Positions 42,978 to 52,635 of a stretch of DNA of 64,000 bases are shown here, in pieces. The notes beneath the pieces were generated by a model. The model searched no databases. It saw only the letters and a list, made by a program, of their open reading frames with translations, and was not told the DNA's origin. The position numbers were made by a program, and so were the translations under genes. Source of the stretch: Dorea sp. CAG:317 (lineage in GTDB: Bacteria; Bacillota; Clostridia; Lachnospirales; Lachnospiraceae); contig FR892666.1 in assembly GCA_000433535.1 (NCBI GenBank), forward strand, positions 61,722-125,721, in the 5' to 3' direction. Numbering within the stretch: position 1 is the stretch's first letter; each line of letters opens with the position of its first letter.

Positions 42978-44336
42978 CTATGCAAGTATATCAATGAAGT
43001 TATCAATCGGACGTCCTTTGGTCACTACAATTACACTGTCTCCGACTTCGATGTGACTGTCTCCATTTGGAATAATGACCTTCCGGTCTCTTCCAATACA
43101 TGCAATCAAGGTGTTCGGCTTCGTCGGAAGATTTTTCAATGGAATATTCGTATATTTACATTCTTTCTTAATGATAAATTCCTGTGCCTCAACCTGTCCA
43201 TTTACCAAACGGTACATGGATTCCACATTAGCGCTGTCGTGAGAATTCTTTCTTGCTCTTACATATCTTAAAATAGCATCAGCTGTAGCACTTTTCGCTG
43301 ATACGATACTGTCAATTCCAAGTCCCTCTACCATCTGGGCTCTCGTGTCTTCATTTACCTTTGCAATGATTTTCTTCACACCCTGCGTCTTGGCAAATAA
43401 AGCCATAATGATATTTTCTTCATCCATGCCGGTAAGCGCTACCACTGCGTCTGCCTCACCAATCCCCTCTTCTAACAGAAGGTCATGACTTGTCGCATCC
43501 GCATTGATCACGGTTGCCTTAGGAAGAAGCTCACACAAGGTCTCACACCGACTGCTGTCCTTTTCGATAATTTTTACCTGCATACCAACCTGAAGAAGCT
43601 GTAGCGCCAAATAAAAACATAAATGTCCGCCTCCGCAGATCAATACGTTCTTAATACGCACCGTTTTTTTCATAAGTGATTTGAAAAAGTTCTTCAAATT
43701 CTGATGTGATGCGGCAATGTGCATTTTGTCTCCTGCCTGAAGCACAAAATCTCCATCCGGAATATATACCTCATCTTTTCTTTTTACTGCACAAATCAAC
43801 ACTTGAATCTGGAATTTCCGATACAACTCTCCAAGAGACAACCCGACAAGCGGACTGTCATCACGGACCGCATACTCTACCAATTCCACTTTTCCCTTCA
43901 TAAATGTCTCTACTTTATTTGTCTCCGGGAACAGAAGAATTCTTGCTATTTCATTGGATGCTGTCAATTCCGGATTTACTGCCATGCTCAAATGCAAATC
44001 CTCTTTTAATAGGTCCATCTGTTTATAATAAATCGGATTTCTTACTCTGGCAATTGTATGCTTTGCCCCCAGTCGCCTTGCCAGAAGACAGCTGAGCATA
44101 TTCAATTCGTCTGTAGATGCACAGGCAATTACCAGATCTGCATGCGGAACATCTGCCTGCTTCTGCACTTCTGCATCTGCCCCATTTCCTGTAATACAGA
44201 AAATATCCAATTCATTCAAAGCAGCTTTTAACTTTCCTTCATTTTGATCAATCAGTACAATGTCATAATTTTCTTCGGATAATTGAGTGGTCAGTTTATG
44301 GCCTACTTTTCCATCACCGATAATCACAATTTTCAT
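42978..44336 (-). CDS. trkA: Trk system potassium-binding regulatory protein TrkA
   Basis: A cytoplasmic gating ring subunit with two RCK repeats. Each has a Rossmann NAD-binding start (MKIVIIGDGKVGHKLTTQL and NVLICGGGHLCFYLALQL) and a TrkA_C domain. The 452 residues are full length. It is the first gene of the unit trkA-trkH-unknown-AEC. The following operon order argues that the unknown membrane protein may act with K+ transport, but that is only contextual. Confidence 0.96.
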   Translation of the reverse strand: MKIVIIGDGKVGHKLTTQLSEENYDIVLIDQNEGKLKAALNELDIFCITGNGADAEVQKQADVPHADLVIACASTDELNMLSCLLARRLGAKHTIARVRNPIYYKQMDLLKEDLHLSMAVNPELTASNEIARILLFPETNKVETFMKGKVELVEYAVRDDSPLVGLSLGELYRKFQIQVLICAVKRKDEVYIPDGDFVLQAGDKMHIAASHQNLKNFFKSLMKKTVRIKNVLICGGGHLCFYLALQLLQVGMQVKIIEKDSSRCETLCELLPKATVINADATSHDLLLEEGIGEADAVVALTGMDEENIIMALFAKTQGVKKIIAKVNEDTRAQMVEGLGIDSIVSAKSATADAILRYVRARKNSHDSANVESMYRLVNGQVEAQEFIIKKECKYTNIPLKNLPTKPNTLIACIGRDRKVIIPNGDSHIEVGDSVIVVTKGRPIDNFIDILA

Positions 44337-44430
44337 CTCTTATACTTCCTCATCCTTATATGATTTTTCTTATTGTTTTCAGGATTTAACGCAAAAAATC
44401 CCTTTATAGCACCCACGATTATAGCACCTT

Positions 44431-44476
44431 TATAATAAGAAAAAAAGCCCCATCAGAGACTTTTTTTCTTATTATA
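44431..44476 (-). terminator. Terminator after the EF-G-like gene
   Basis: A 17-bp stem (TATAATAAGAAAAAAAG and complement) with a 12-base loop. On the minus strand the 3' arm contains the T-run. It may work in both directions. Confidence 0.8.
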
Positions 44477-44502
44477 ATTACTTATTCGTTTCTTGTGTTC
44501 AT

Positions 44503-46572
44503 TTATTCTTCTGCTCTTTTTGCAATCTCTGCTTCCTGTACATCAGAAGGTGCCTGCTCATAGCGTGCAAACTCATAAGAATAAGATCCTCTTCCGCCTG
44601 TCATAGAGCGAAGGGTTGTGCAGTATCCAAACATTCCTGTCATTGGAACATCTGCCAGAATTTCCTGACTTCCGCCTGCTACCGGATTCATTCCAAGCAC
44701 GCGACCGCGGCGTTTGTTAAGATCTCCCATAACATCTCCGGTATAATCGTCCGGAACTGTAACTTTTACAGAAGCGATAGGCTCTAATAATACCGGTGAA
44801 GCTTCCATAAAGCCTTTTTTAAATGCCTGAATTGTTGCAGTCTTAAATGCCATTTCTGAAGAATCTACCGGATGATAAGATCCATCATATAAAACAGCTT
44901 TTACGCCTACAACCGGATATCCGGCTAATGGTCCCTTAAGGACAGATTCCTGAAGTCCTTTTTCTACTGCCGGGAAGTAGTTCTTCGGAACTGCTCCTCC
45001 TACAACTTCCTCTGCAAATACATATGGTGTCTCCGTATCGCCTGATGGCTCAAATCTCATTTTAACATGTCCATATTGTCCATGTCCGCCGGACTGCTTC
45101 TTATATTTTGTATCCACATCGGAATTCTTGCGGATAGTCTCTCGGAATGCAACCTTTGGAGTCTCCAGTGTAATCTCACATTTATATCTGGATGCCAGCT
45201 TACTTGCAGTAACCTCTAAGTGCTGATCACCCATACCATAGAGAAGTGTCTGACGGTTCTCACTGTCATTTACCATCTTAAGTGTAACATCCTCAGCCAT
45301 CATTTTCTGTAATGCCTGTGAAACTTTATCCTCATCACCTTTGTTCTTCACTACATATTTCATATATGTATATGGTTTGGAGTATTCTGTCTTACCGAAT
45401 AATAATGGTGTTGCTTTTGCAGAAAGTGTATCTCCTGTCTTTGCATCTGATTTTGCAATAGCTCCGATATCTCCTGCAAATAATTCACTGACCTCTACCG
45501 GTTTGTTTCCTACCATTGTATAGATCTTACCTAATTTTGCTTCTGTGTCTGTATCTGCATTATAGAGGACGTCCTCTCCTTTTAACACACCTGAACATAC
45601 TTTAATGAAAGAATACTTACCGATGAACGGATCTACCATTGTCTTAAATACATATGCGGATTTTGCTTTTGCGAAATCATAGTCTGCTGCATAGATCTCA
45701 TTTGTCTTACGATTAATACCTGCACACTCTCTGTAATCAGGGCTTGGGAAAAATCTTACGATATCAGACAGAAGATTTGCCACACCCTGTGCTTGGAGGT
45801 TTGAGCCCATAGCAACCGGAACAATGAGACCGGACATTACTTCTGTTCTCATAGCTGAACGAATCTCTTCCACAGAGAATTCATCACCGTCAAAATAACG
45901 CTCCATAAATTCTTCACTTGTCTCAGCAACAGCCTCTAATAATTTCTCGCGGTACATCTCAAGATTCGGTTTACAGTAATCCGGAATCTCACACTCTTCT
46001 CTCTGTCCGACTCCTGTATAACGTCTTCCTGCATTTTTAATAATGTTGACATATCCAACCAGCTTTTCATTTTCACGGATTGGCTGGAAATGAGGCGCGA
46101 TCACTTTACCGTATCTGTCTGTCAGATCCTGCACTACCTGACGGAAACTTGCGTCATCCACATCCATCTCTGTCACATAGACCATACGAGGCAGGTTGTA
46201 TTTATCGCATAATTCCCATGCTTTTTCCGTTCCTACTTCCACACCTGCTTTACCGGACACAACGATAACAGCTGCATCTGCTGCGCTTACTGCTTCCTCA
46301 ACTTCACCGACAAAATCAAAATATCCCGGTGTATCTAAGATATTGATCTTCGCTTTCTCCCACTCGATCGGTACTAATGTTGTGCTGATTGAAAACTGTC
46401 TTTTCTGTTCCTCTTTATCAAAATCACTGATCGTATTGTTGTCCGCTACCTTACCCATACGATTGATTGCTCCTGATACATAGGCCATAGCTTCTACAAG
46501 GCTTGTCTTTCCGCTTCCGCCGTGTCCTAAAAGAACAACGTTTCTAATCTCATCCGTTCTGTAAACTTTCAT
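44503..46572 (-). CDS. Elongation factor G-like protein (type 2 EF-G)
   Basis: A 689-residue translational GTPase with all EF-G domains. G1 is GHGGSGKTS and G3 is DTPGYFDF, which marks the EF-G2/FusA-like subgroup. The C-terminal blocks GGHGQYGHVKMRFEP and MTGGRGSYSYEFARYEQ are present. The G4 position reads VTEMD rather than NKMD, so the guanine-recognition Asn-Lys pair is absent. In other bacteria such paralogues are not essential for translocation and may act in stress, ribosome recycling or resistance. The gene is single, with its own promoter. Confidence 0.9.
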   Translation of the reverse strand: MKVYRTDEIRNVVLLGHGGSGKTSLVEAMAYVSGAINRMGKVADNNTISDFDKEEQKRQFSISTTLVPIEWEKAKINILDTPGYFDFVGEVEEAVSAADAAVIVVSGKAGVEVGTEKAWELCDKYNLPRMVYVTEMDVDDASFRQVVQDLTDRYGKVIAPHFQPIRENEKLVGYVNIIKNAGRRYTGVGQREECEIPDYCKPNLEMYREKLLEAVAETSEEFMERYFDGDEFSVEEIRSAMRTEVMSGLIVPVAMGSNLQAQGVANLLSDIVRFFPSPDYRECAGINRKTNEIYAADYDFAKAKSAYVFKTMVDPFIGKYSFIKVCSGVLKGEDVLYNADTDTEAKLGKIYTMVGNKPVEVSELFAGDIGAIAKSDAKTGDTLSAKATPLLFGKTEYSKPYTYMKYVVKNKGDEDKVSQALQKMMAEDVTLKMVNDSENRQTLLYGMGDQHLEVTASKLASRYKCEITLETPKVAFRETIRKNSDVDTKYKKQSGGHGQYGHVKMRFEPSGDTETPYVFAEEVVGGAVPKNYFPAVEKGLQESVLKGPLAGYPVVGVKAVLYDGSYHPVDSSEMAFKTATIQAFKKGFMEASPVLLEPIASVKVTVPDDYTGDVMGDLNKRRGRVLGMNPVAGGSQEILADVPMTGMFGYCTTLRSMTGGRGSYSYEFARYEQAPSDVQEAEIAKRAEE

Positions 46573-46613
46573 ATTATGTTGCCTCCTTACCTTAGTAAAA
46601 ATCTCATGTATAT

Positions 46614-46642
46614 ATTGTACTAAATGTTTAGCTTTATTACAA
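46614..46642 (-). promoter_or_regulatory. Promoter of the EF-G-like gene
   Basis: TTGTAA and TACAAT on the minus strand, 17 bases apart. Confidence 0.55.
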
Positions 46643-46706
46643 CTATTTTGTGCATTATTTATAATTTTTTATCATATTATCATGGCGATACATCTCTGAA
46701 TTCTCT

Positions 46707-47468
46707 CTATAATTTTTCCGCCTTGATAATCTCTTTATCATAACTTGCCACTACCTGATATCCCGGCGGTACAACAAGGAACTCTTCTTCTGACCACATT
46801 CCATCCACAAGCTTCCTGAGAATTGTATTTTTTCCCAAAACTGCATCAAATTTCCATCCTTTCTCTCCGGCAAGTTCTTGAATCGCGTTTTCATACTCCG
46901 GAAATGAAAGGTCCTCCCACTTAATATACGTAAAACCCTGATAAGAATCTGTAAATGATTTTTCAATTTCAACAGCCCGTCTTGCCTTTTTTTCACTTCC
47001 TTTATACCTTGTCAAATACATTTGATATCGTCTGTCCCATACCGCATCATCATCCGGATATCCAATTTCCACAAACCCGGGAGTATAGTAAAAAAATCCC
47101 TTATGTGTGTCGTAATAATCCGCATATTTTTCTTTACTTCCCATAAAAAGGGTGATGCAATCATGTGCTCTCGGTACTACAAGTGGATATTTGTTGCTGT
47201 GAAGACCAACCGTCGCATTGGAACACAGACCATATCCTAAGAGAATCGCATCAAAATCATTTACCTTTGTATCATTAGAATATCGGTGATTATTTCTCTC
47301 CAATTCATCAATCTCATTTTGCAGCGCCTCGCGCAGATTATCCGGCCGATCATGCAATTTCTGACGAAGCAACGTTACGTCAATTACATTTTTGCAATTA
47401 TATACAATACTGGCGATTTCTCTCTCTAAAATTTTACATCCTAATAATTTATAACGTCCCATACTCAT
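46707..47468 (-). CDS. DUF1638 domain protein
   Basis: The 253 residues match DUF1638 as I recall it: LGCKILEREIASIVYNC at the start, DAILLGYGLCSNATVGL and PRAHDCITLFMGSKEKYADYY in the middle, then TPGFVEIG. The family is found in methylotrophic archaea and clostridia, often near corrinoid methyltransferase genes; none is seen here. The conserved Cys/His residues suggest metal binding. Function unknown. Met3 could be the actual start. Confidence 0.8.
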   Translation of the reverse strand: MSMGRYKLLGCKILEREIASIVYNCKNVIDVTLLRQKLHDRPDNLREALQNEIDELERNNHRYSNDTKVNDFDAILLGYGLCSNATVGLHSNKYPLVVPRAHDCITLFMGSKEKYADYYDTHKGFFYYTPGFVEIGYPDDDAVWDRRYQMYLTRYKGSEKKARRAVEIEKSFTDSYQGFTYIKWEDLSFPEYENAIQELAGEKGWKFDAVLGKNTILRKLVDGMWSEEEFLVVPPGYQVVASYDKEIIKAEKL

Positions 47469-47604
47469 TCCTTCTCCCTTTTTCCCGCATACCTATCTAC
47501 CTATTATCATACTCTTTCATATTTATCATGTCCACCTCTTTATTTTTTCACTTTAAACCACTAAACTTCTTCACTTTAAAGCATTATAGATTGACAAATA
47601 AAAT

Positions 47605-47669
47605 AGGAACGGGGTAAAATAGAGTTCGGGACGGGGTTTCCAAAATCCCCCGTCCCAATTCTATTTTAT
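47605..47669. repeat. REP-like palindrome, GACGGGG subfamily
   Basis: Arms GGGACGGGG (47628-47636) and CCCCGTCCC (47648-47656) extend outward with TAAAATAGA/TCTATTTTA and one bulge. A GGAACGGGG tail precedes it, as in the RAYT-flank units. It lies just before the tyrA ribosome site, so the hairpin may affect tyrA translation. Confidence 0.7.
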
Positions 47670-47689
47670 TTCCACTTAGGAGGATTACT

Positions 47690-48784
47690 ATGAAAGACAA
47701 GATAGGTTTTATCGGTCTCGGACTGATCGGAGGCTCTATTGCGAAAGCGATCCGACAATATTTTCCAGACTGTGAAATCGTCGCATTTGACAAAGATAAA
47801 GGTACGCTTGCATTAGCCACACAGGAATCCATCATTGATGTGGCAGCGACTACCATTGACGATAATTTTGCAAATTGTAACTATCTCTTTTTATGTGCAC
47901 CTGTTTCCTGCAATACTGCTTATCTAAAACAGATTGCACGCTATATAAATGAAGACAGCATTCTTACAGATGTCGGTAGTGTTAAGACAAGCATCCACGA
48001 AGAAGTACACGCTCTTGGTCTTGATGCTTACTTTATCGGCGGTCACCCAATGGCTGGCTCTGAGAAAAGCGGCTATGTGAATTCGAAGGCTATGCTTTTG
48101 GAAAATGCTTACTACATTTTAACACCTTCGGATACTGTCCCTTTAGAAAAAGTACAAAAATATACGGAATTTGTCACAGCTCTCAAAGCACTTCCGGTCA
48201 CACTGGGATATAAAGAACACGACTATATTACCGGCACGATCAGCCACCTTCCTCATATTATCGCTGCCAGTCTTGTAAATTTTGTTAAGGAATCTGACAC
48301 CGAGGAAGAATGGATGAAACATCTTGCCGCCGGAGGTTTTAAGGATATCACAAGGATAGCCTCATCCTCCCCCACGATGTGGCAGCACATCTGTTCACAG
48401 AACCGTGAAAATATTACTCAGATATTGACCGGCTACATTCAACTTCTGACAGAAGCGAAAGAACAGATCGCCGCCGGAGACGAACAGGCTGTCTACGGAT
48501 TATTCGATTCTTCCAGAAATTACCGCAATTCTATTCCTGATTCCTCCTCCGGTCCGATCAAAAAGGCCTATGTTGTATACTGTGACATCATTGATGAAGC
48601 CGGCGGAATTGCGGCGATTGCCACCATTCTTGCATCGAATCATCTAAGTATTAAAAATATTGGAATTATACATAACCGAGAATTTGAAGAAGGGGTTCTG
48701 CGCATTGAATTTTATGAAGAGGATTCTTCTAAGAAAGCTTCCTTATTATTGCAGAAATACAGGTACATTGTTTATGAGCGTTAA
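47690..48784 (+). CDS. tyrA: Prephenate dehydrogenase
   Basis: It oxidises prephenate to 4-hydroxyphenylpyruvate with NAD+ for tyrosine synthesis. The 364 residues have the Rossmann motif GLGLIGGS (8-15), the substrate-site region GGHPMAGSEKSG, HLPHIIAA and a C-terminal ACT domain (about 290-364) that usually gives tyrosine feedback control. AGGAGG lies before the ATG. The end overlaps aroA by 11 bases. Confidence 0.96.
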   Translation: MKDKIGFIGLGLIGGSIAKAIRQYFPDCEIVAFDKDKGTLALATQESIIDVAATTIDDNFANCNYLFLCAPVSCNTAYLKQIARYINEDSILTDVGSVKTSIHEEVHALGLDAYFIGGHPMAGSEKSGYVNSKAMLLENAYYILTPSDTVPLEKVQKYTEFVTALKALPVTLGYKEHDYITGTISHLPHIIAASLVNFVKESDTEEEWMKHLAAGGFKDITRIASSSPTMWQHICSQNRENITQILTGYIQLLTEAKEQIAAGDEQAVYGLFDSSRNYRNSIPDSSSGPIKKAYVVYCDIIDEAGGIAAIATILASNHLSIKNIGIIHNREFEEGVLRIEFYEEDSSKKASLLLQKYRYIVYER

Positions 48785-50075
48785 ATCTATCCAACCGGCT
48801 CGTCGCCTTCGCGGCGAGATTACAATCCCGGGAGATAAATCCATCTCCCACCGCGCTGTAATGTTTGGTTCTTTGGCACGAGGCACAACTAAGATCACAC
48901 ATTTTTTAAATGGCGCAGACTGTCTGGCAACGATTGACTGTTTCCGACAGATGGGAATCTCCATTGAACAGGAGCAGGAGCGCGTGTTGGTTCACGGGAA
49001 GGGACTTCGGGGATTGACCGCCCCGTCAGCACAGCTATATACCGGAAATAGCGGAACGACCACACGGCTTCTTTCCGGAATTTTATCCGGTCAGTCCTTT
49101 ACTTCTGTCCTGTCAGGAGATGAATCACTAAATACGAGACCGATGAACCGAATCATGACTCCGTTAACACAGATGGGCGCCAATATCACAAGCATACATG
49201 AAAATGGATGCGCCCCTCTTCGGATTTCCCCTAAATCTTTACATGGAATCTCCTATCAGTCTCCGGTAGCTTCTGCCCAGGTAAAATCAGCAATTCTACT
49301 TGCAGGATTGTATGCAGAGGGCGAGACTTCGGTGACAGAACCGGCGCTTTCCAGAAATCATACCGAATTAATGCTGTCGGAATTTGGTGCATCTATCCGA
49401 TCTTCCATTCAGGAAAATGGAACGGCAACTGCTGTTATTCAGCCTTGTAACGAATTATACGCACAATCAATCTGTGTGCCGGGTGATATTTCTTCCGCAG
49501 CTTATTTTATAGCCGCCGCACTTTTAGTGCCGGATGCGGAATTGCTTATTAAAAATGTGGGCATTAATCCTACAAGAGCCGGTTTCTTAGAAGTGTGTCG
49601 TGCCATGGGCGCAGACATTACACTGTTAAACAAATCTGCAGAAGGCGGCGAACCACATGCAGACCTTCTTGTAAAGAGCAGCAATTTAAAAGGAACAACC
49701 GTACAGGGGAATCTGATTCCCACACTGATTGATGAAATACCAATGATCGCGGTTATGGCTGCCTTCGCCGAGGGAACTACCGTCATTCAGGATGCTGCCG
49801 AATTAAAGGTCAAAGAAACGAATCGAATTGATACCGTCACCTGTAACCTCAAGGCGATGGGCGCCAAGATCACTCCGACAGAAGACGGCATGATCATTGA
49901 AGGCGGAGCCGGATTAAATGGCGCTGAGATCATGAGCTTTCTGGATCACCGCATTGCAATGGCATTTTCTATTGCAGGCCTTGCATCGCAGGGAGAGACC
50001 ATCATTCAAGAAAGCCAGTGTGTAGATGTATCCTATCCTTCTTTTTTCTCAACTTTGGAAGAAATTGTTGAATAG
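48774..50075 (+). CDS. aroA: 3-phosphoshikimate 1-carboxyvinyltransferase (EPSP synthase)
   Basis: It joins PEP to shikimate 3-phosphate. I place the start at ATG 48774 (MSVKSIQPARRLRGEITIPG), inside the last codons of tyrA; longer in-frame extensions are tyrA DNA in another frame. The 433 residues carry GDKSISHRAVMFGSLARG, NSGTTTRLLSGIL and DHRIAMAFSIAGL. A Bacillus-type class II enzyme is likely from NSGTTTRLLSG. Translational coupling with tyrA is expected. Confidence 0.96.
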   Translation: MSVKSIQPARRLRGEITIPGDKSISHRAVMFGSLARGTTKITHFLNGADCLATIDCFRQMGISIEQEQERVLVHGKGLRGLTAPSAQLYTGNSGTTTRLLSGILSGQSFTSVLSGDESLNTRPMNRIMTPLTQMGANITSIHENGCAPLRISPKSLHGISYQSPVASAQVKSAILLAGLYAEGETSVTEPALSRNHTELMLSEFGASIRSSIQENGTATAVIQPCNELYAQSICVPGDISSAAYFIAAALLVPDAELLIKNVGINPTRAGFLEVCRAMGADITLLNKSAEGGEPHADLLVKSSNLKGTTVQGNLIPTLIDEIPMIAVMAAFAEGTTVIQDAAELKVKETNRIDTVTCNLKAMGAKITPTEDGMIIEGGAGLNGAEIMSFLDHRIAMAFSIAGLASQGETIIQESQCVDVSYPSFFSTLEEIVE

Positions 50076-50131
50076 CGATTATTGAATAGAGCTCATCCGC
50101 AGAAACATATATTCCTTTAGAACAATACGAT

Positions 50132-50182
50132 AAAAAAAGCTGTCAGCCAAGTTGTCTTCAAACTTGACCGACAGCATTTTTT
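50132..50182. terminator. Bidirectional terminator between aroA and sodC
   Basis: GCTGTC and GACAGC enclose a second pair (AAGTT with AACTT) and are flanked by A-run and T-run on either side, so both convergent genes can terminate here. Confidence 0.85.
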
Positions 50183-50699
50183 AATCTCTCTTATCCTCTG
50201 CCACAATCTTTCCACAGGCAATTTTCTCACCGGAATCTCCCGATGGCTGTGTGTGAAAATCATCCGGCCGATCGTGAATCACCACCGTTTTCCCGATCAC
50301 ATCCTCCGGGAAAAAGCGGGACGTATAGACGGACATCCACGCCTCTCCCGCATCGGAGAGCAGAGGCGGAAGATCCCCTGCGTGTTGGGGATGCGACTTA
50401 TTCCCCGGGTTATAATGACCTCCTGTATTTGCAAACGAATCGGATTGCTTTCCGGTACAGCTTGCTCCTTCATGAATATGGAATCCATAAAACCCCTGCT
50501 CCTGTCCTGTCCCTGCTTCGGTAAGTCCGGACACCTCTGCCACAACGACAGTTCCTCCATACACGCCATAGAACTCTATTCTTCCCTTAATCTCGGGATG
50601 TCTGTTGTCGCCGGACACTTCTGCACTTGCTTCCGGCATTGCTGTAATTCTCTCCACGTTACACCACACTCCTTTTTGCAAGTTTATGAATGTACCCAT
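50181..50699 (-). CDS. Cu/Zn superoxide dismutase family protein
   Basis: The 172 residues show copper ligands in GFHIHEGASC, the bridging and zinc histidines in HYNP and HPQHAGDLPPL with the conserved Asp, and the last histidine in TVVIHDRPDDFHTQPSGDSG. The disulfide cysteines (SC, ACG) are present. There is no signal peptide or lipobox, unusual because most bacterial Cu/Zn SODs are exported. Ferritin is upstream in the same direction, consistent with oxidative stress defence. Confidence 0.9.
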   Translation of the reverse strand: MGTFINLQKGVWCNVERITAMPEASAEVSGDNRHPEIKGRIEFYGVYGGTVVVAEVSGLTEAGTGQEQGFYGFHIHEGASCTGKQSDSFANTGGHYNPGNKSHPQHAGDLPPLLSDAGEAWMSVYTSRFFPEDVIGKTVVIHDRPDDFHTQPSGDSGEKIACGKIVAEDKRD

Positions 50700-50742
50700 T
50701 CAAAATAGAACAAAACAGAGTGTAACATGTGGCTTTCTCTCC

Positions 50743-51255
50743 TTACAGTACCAGTGACGGTGCGGAATAGACTCTTCCTGCCAGCTCATTATCCAGCATA
50801 TACAGACTCTTTGGATCATCGCCAAACAGCGCATATTTCTTTACCAGATTATCTGCATTAGTCTCTTCTTCACCCTGTTCTTTTACAAACCAGTCTAAAA
50901 ACTGCATGGTACGGAAATCTTTCACAGAATAAGCCGCATCATAAATGTTATGTATTAAACTTGTCACATACTGCTCATGCTTCAATCCTTCTTCCAGAAC
51001 CACTTTCGCACTTGTAAGCTCCACATCCGGTTTCGCGATTGCTTCTAACGTAACCTTCTCTCCGTTGTTCTGTAAATACTGTACAAACAGCATTGCATGG
51101 TCACGCTCTTCCTGCGCTTGGATCTTATACCAATTTGCAAATCCGTCTAATCCTTCATCACTATAATAATTAGAAAAATCCAGATACAGATATGCAGAAT
51201 AGAATTCTTTATTCACCTGCTGATTTAATAATTCTACAACTTTCTTATCTAACAT
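50743..51255 (-). CDS. ftnA: Ferritin (non-haem, FtnA type)
   Basis: It stores iron by oxidising Fe(II). The 170 residues are a four-helix bundle with ferroxidase ligands in VNKEFYSAYLYLDFSNYY, WYKIQAQEERDHAMLF and WFVKEQGEEETNAD. Length is typical of FtnA rather than Dps. GAAGGAGACC lies before the ATG and a good promoter upstream. The sod gene follows 43 bases after its stop. Confidence 0.95.
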   Translation of the reverse strand: MLDKKVVELLNQQVNKEFYSAYLYLDFSNYYSDEGLDGFANWYKIQAQEERDHAMLFVQYLQNNGEKVTLEAIAKPDVELTSAKVVLEEGLKHEQYVTSLIHNIYDAAYSVKDFRTMQFLDWFVKEQGEEETNADNLVKKYALFGDDPKSLYMLDNELAGRVYSAPSLVL

Positions 51256-51288
51256 AATCTTGGTCTCCTTCGTTCATTTTTCATTAAA

Positions 51289-51317
51289 ATTATAGCTCGG
51301 TTTTTGGCACATTGCAA
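51289..51317 (-). promoter_or_regulatory. Promoter of ftnA
   Basis: TTGCAA and TATAAT on the minus strand, 17 bases apart. I see no clear Fur or PerR box. Confidence 0.6.
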
Positions 51318-51402
51318 TAAGTAATCCTTTCAAACATGTCGTATTCCATATCCTCATTTATTTTTATAACTGATGCATATATTTCTTAGTAACATCTAAT
51401 AT

Positions 51403-52384
51403 TCATTTATCTGCAATAGTATAGTGTGTATTTCGTGCTTTACCATTTTGTTTTAACAAGTTATTTTTTACCATTTTTCGAATAACTCTGGAAGCTGTAG
51501 AAGCACTCACTTCAAGCAGTTCCATCGCATTGTTTTTTGTAATTACACCATGAATTCTGGTGTATTCCAATATTTTTTCTTCTTCATCACTTATCTTTTT
51601 TTACTAATCGTGGTGAACGGTGTACCTGATTTTACTTCCAGCATAGGCAACAATCCTCCAATCGAAACAAATTCAATTCGGTCTGCATAAATACTAATAA
51701 AGGCACTGGCACTAAAAGAATAATCACGATGAACCAGCAAATTCAGCAATGCTTCTCTAACTGCAATTTCAGGATAATCTCTGGCATCAACCCGATACAA
51801 TTTTTCTATGGTTGCGTGGGTTTGATTGTGAAAATCAATAAAATCATATATTTCGTTCATTTGCTGCATCAATGATCCTGCAAATTCTCGACGATCCTTA
51901 AAGATTGTCTGATCTGTCCCCTGAAATGCTGCCACTTTAACAGTATGAACACATTGGTCTGACAGGAGCAGTGCCAGATTGCTGTAAAGTCCATCTTGGT
52001 CTACCAGCTTCAAAGTACGCATTTGCTGAGATCCAAAATCAGTTTTTCGAAGTTCAAATTCTTTTTTTGTTGCCTCAAATGTAAGATTCTGATTTAAACA
52101 GCGCATTGTTTCAAAACAATCTCCGTCCGTTTCCTTTATCATACGCCGAATTGCCGTATCAGTTGCAGGAACATTGTTATATCTGATTTAATTGCATCTC
52201 TTACCATATTGCTGATTTGCAGAGAAATACTATCTGCATTATCCAATCCGACTACTGTACCATCGTCTCGAACCCCTATATACAGTTTCCCGCCATCACA
52301 ATTCGCAAAAGCAATGATTTCTTTTTTTATATCATCAACCACAACTTCTTTCAATTCTATGGTTTCACTTTCCCGAAAAAGCAT
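51403..52384 (-). pseudogene. AlbA_2/ATP-binding transcriptional regulator, broken by deletions
   Basis: Piece 1 (from 52384) is an intact AlbA_2 start: ESETIELKEVVVDDIKKEII, then GGKLYIGVRDDGTVVGL. Near 52155 it passes directly into PATDTAIRRMIKETDG in another frame; a stretch usual at this point in relatives (about 45 residues, from memory) is missing. Piece 2 (51591-52142) has the ATPase core (AVREALLNLLVHRDYSFSAS). A seven-A run near 51595 breaks the frame before the winged-helix end (DEEEKILEYTRIHGVITKNN). Two disruptions make it a pseudogene. Confidence 0.85.
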
Positions 52385-52572
52385 AATACCATCTCCTTTA
52401 TTTCAAGTTTGTATATTTATCATAGCAAATCGAGTCAATCGAATCGACACGATTTTGACACGATACTTTCATTATACCCAAAATCTCATTTTTCTAACTA
52501 ATATATGATTACCTCTACACTGCGCACCTGCCGGAATAGACATCCACCAACCGTTACCGTGAATTCCCTGTC

Positions 52573-52604
52573 AAAAAATGGAGCAGATCACTCCGCTCCA
52601 TTTT
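52573..52604 (-). terminator. Terminator of the iorAB-paaK operon
   Basis: AAAATGGAGC and GCTCCATTTT form a 10-bp stem; on the minus strand it ends in TTTTTT. Confidence 0.85.
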
Positions 52605-52635
52605 CTCACTTCCATATTATATTTCATCTACTTTT

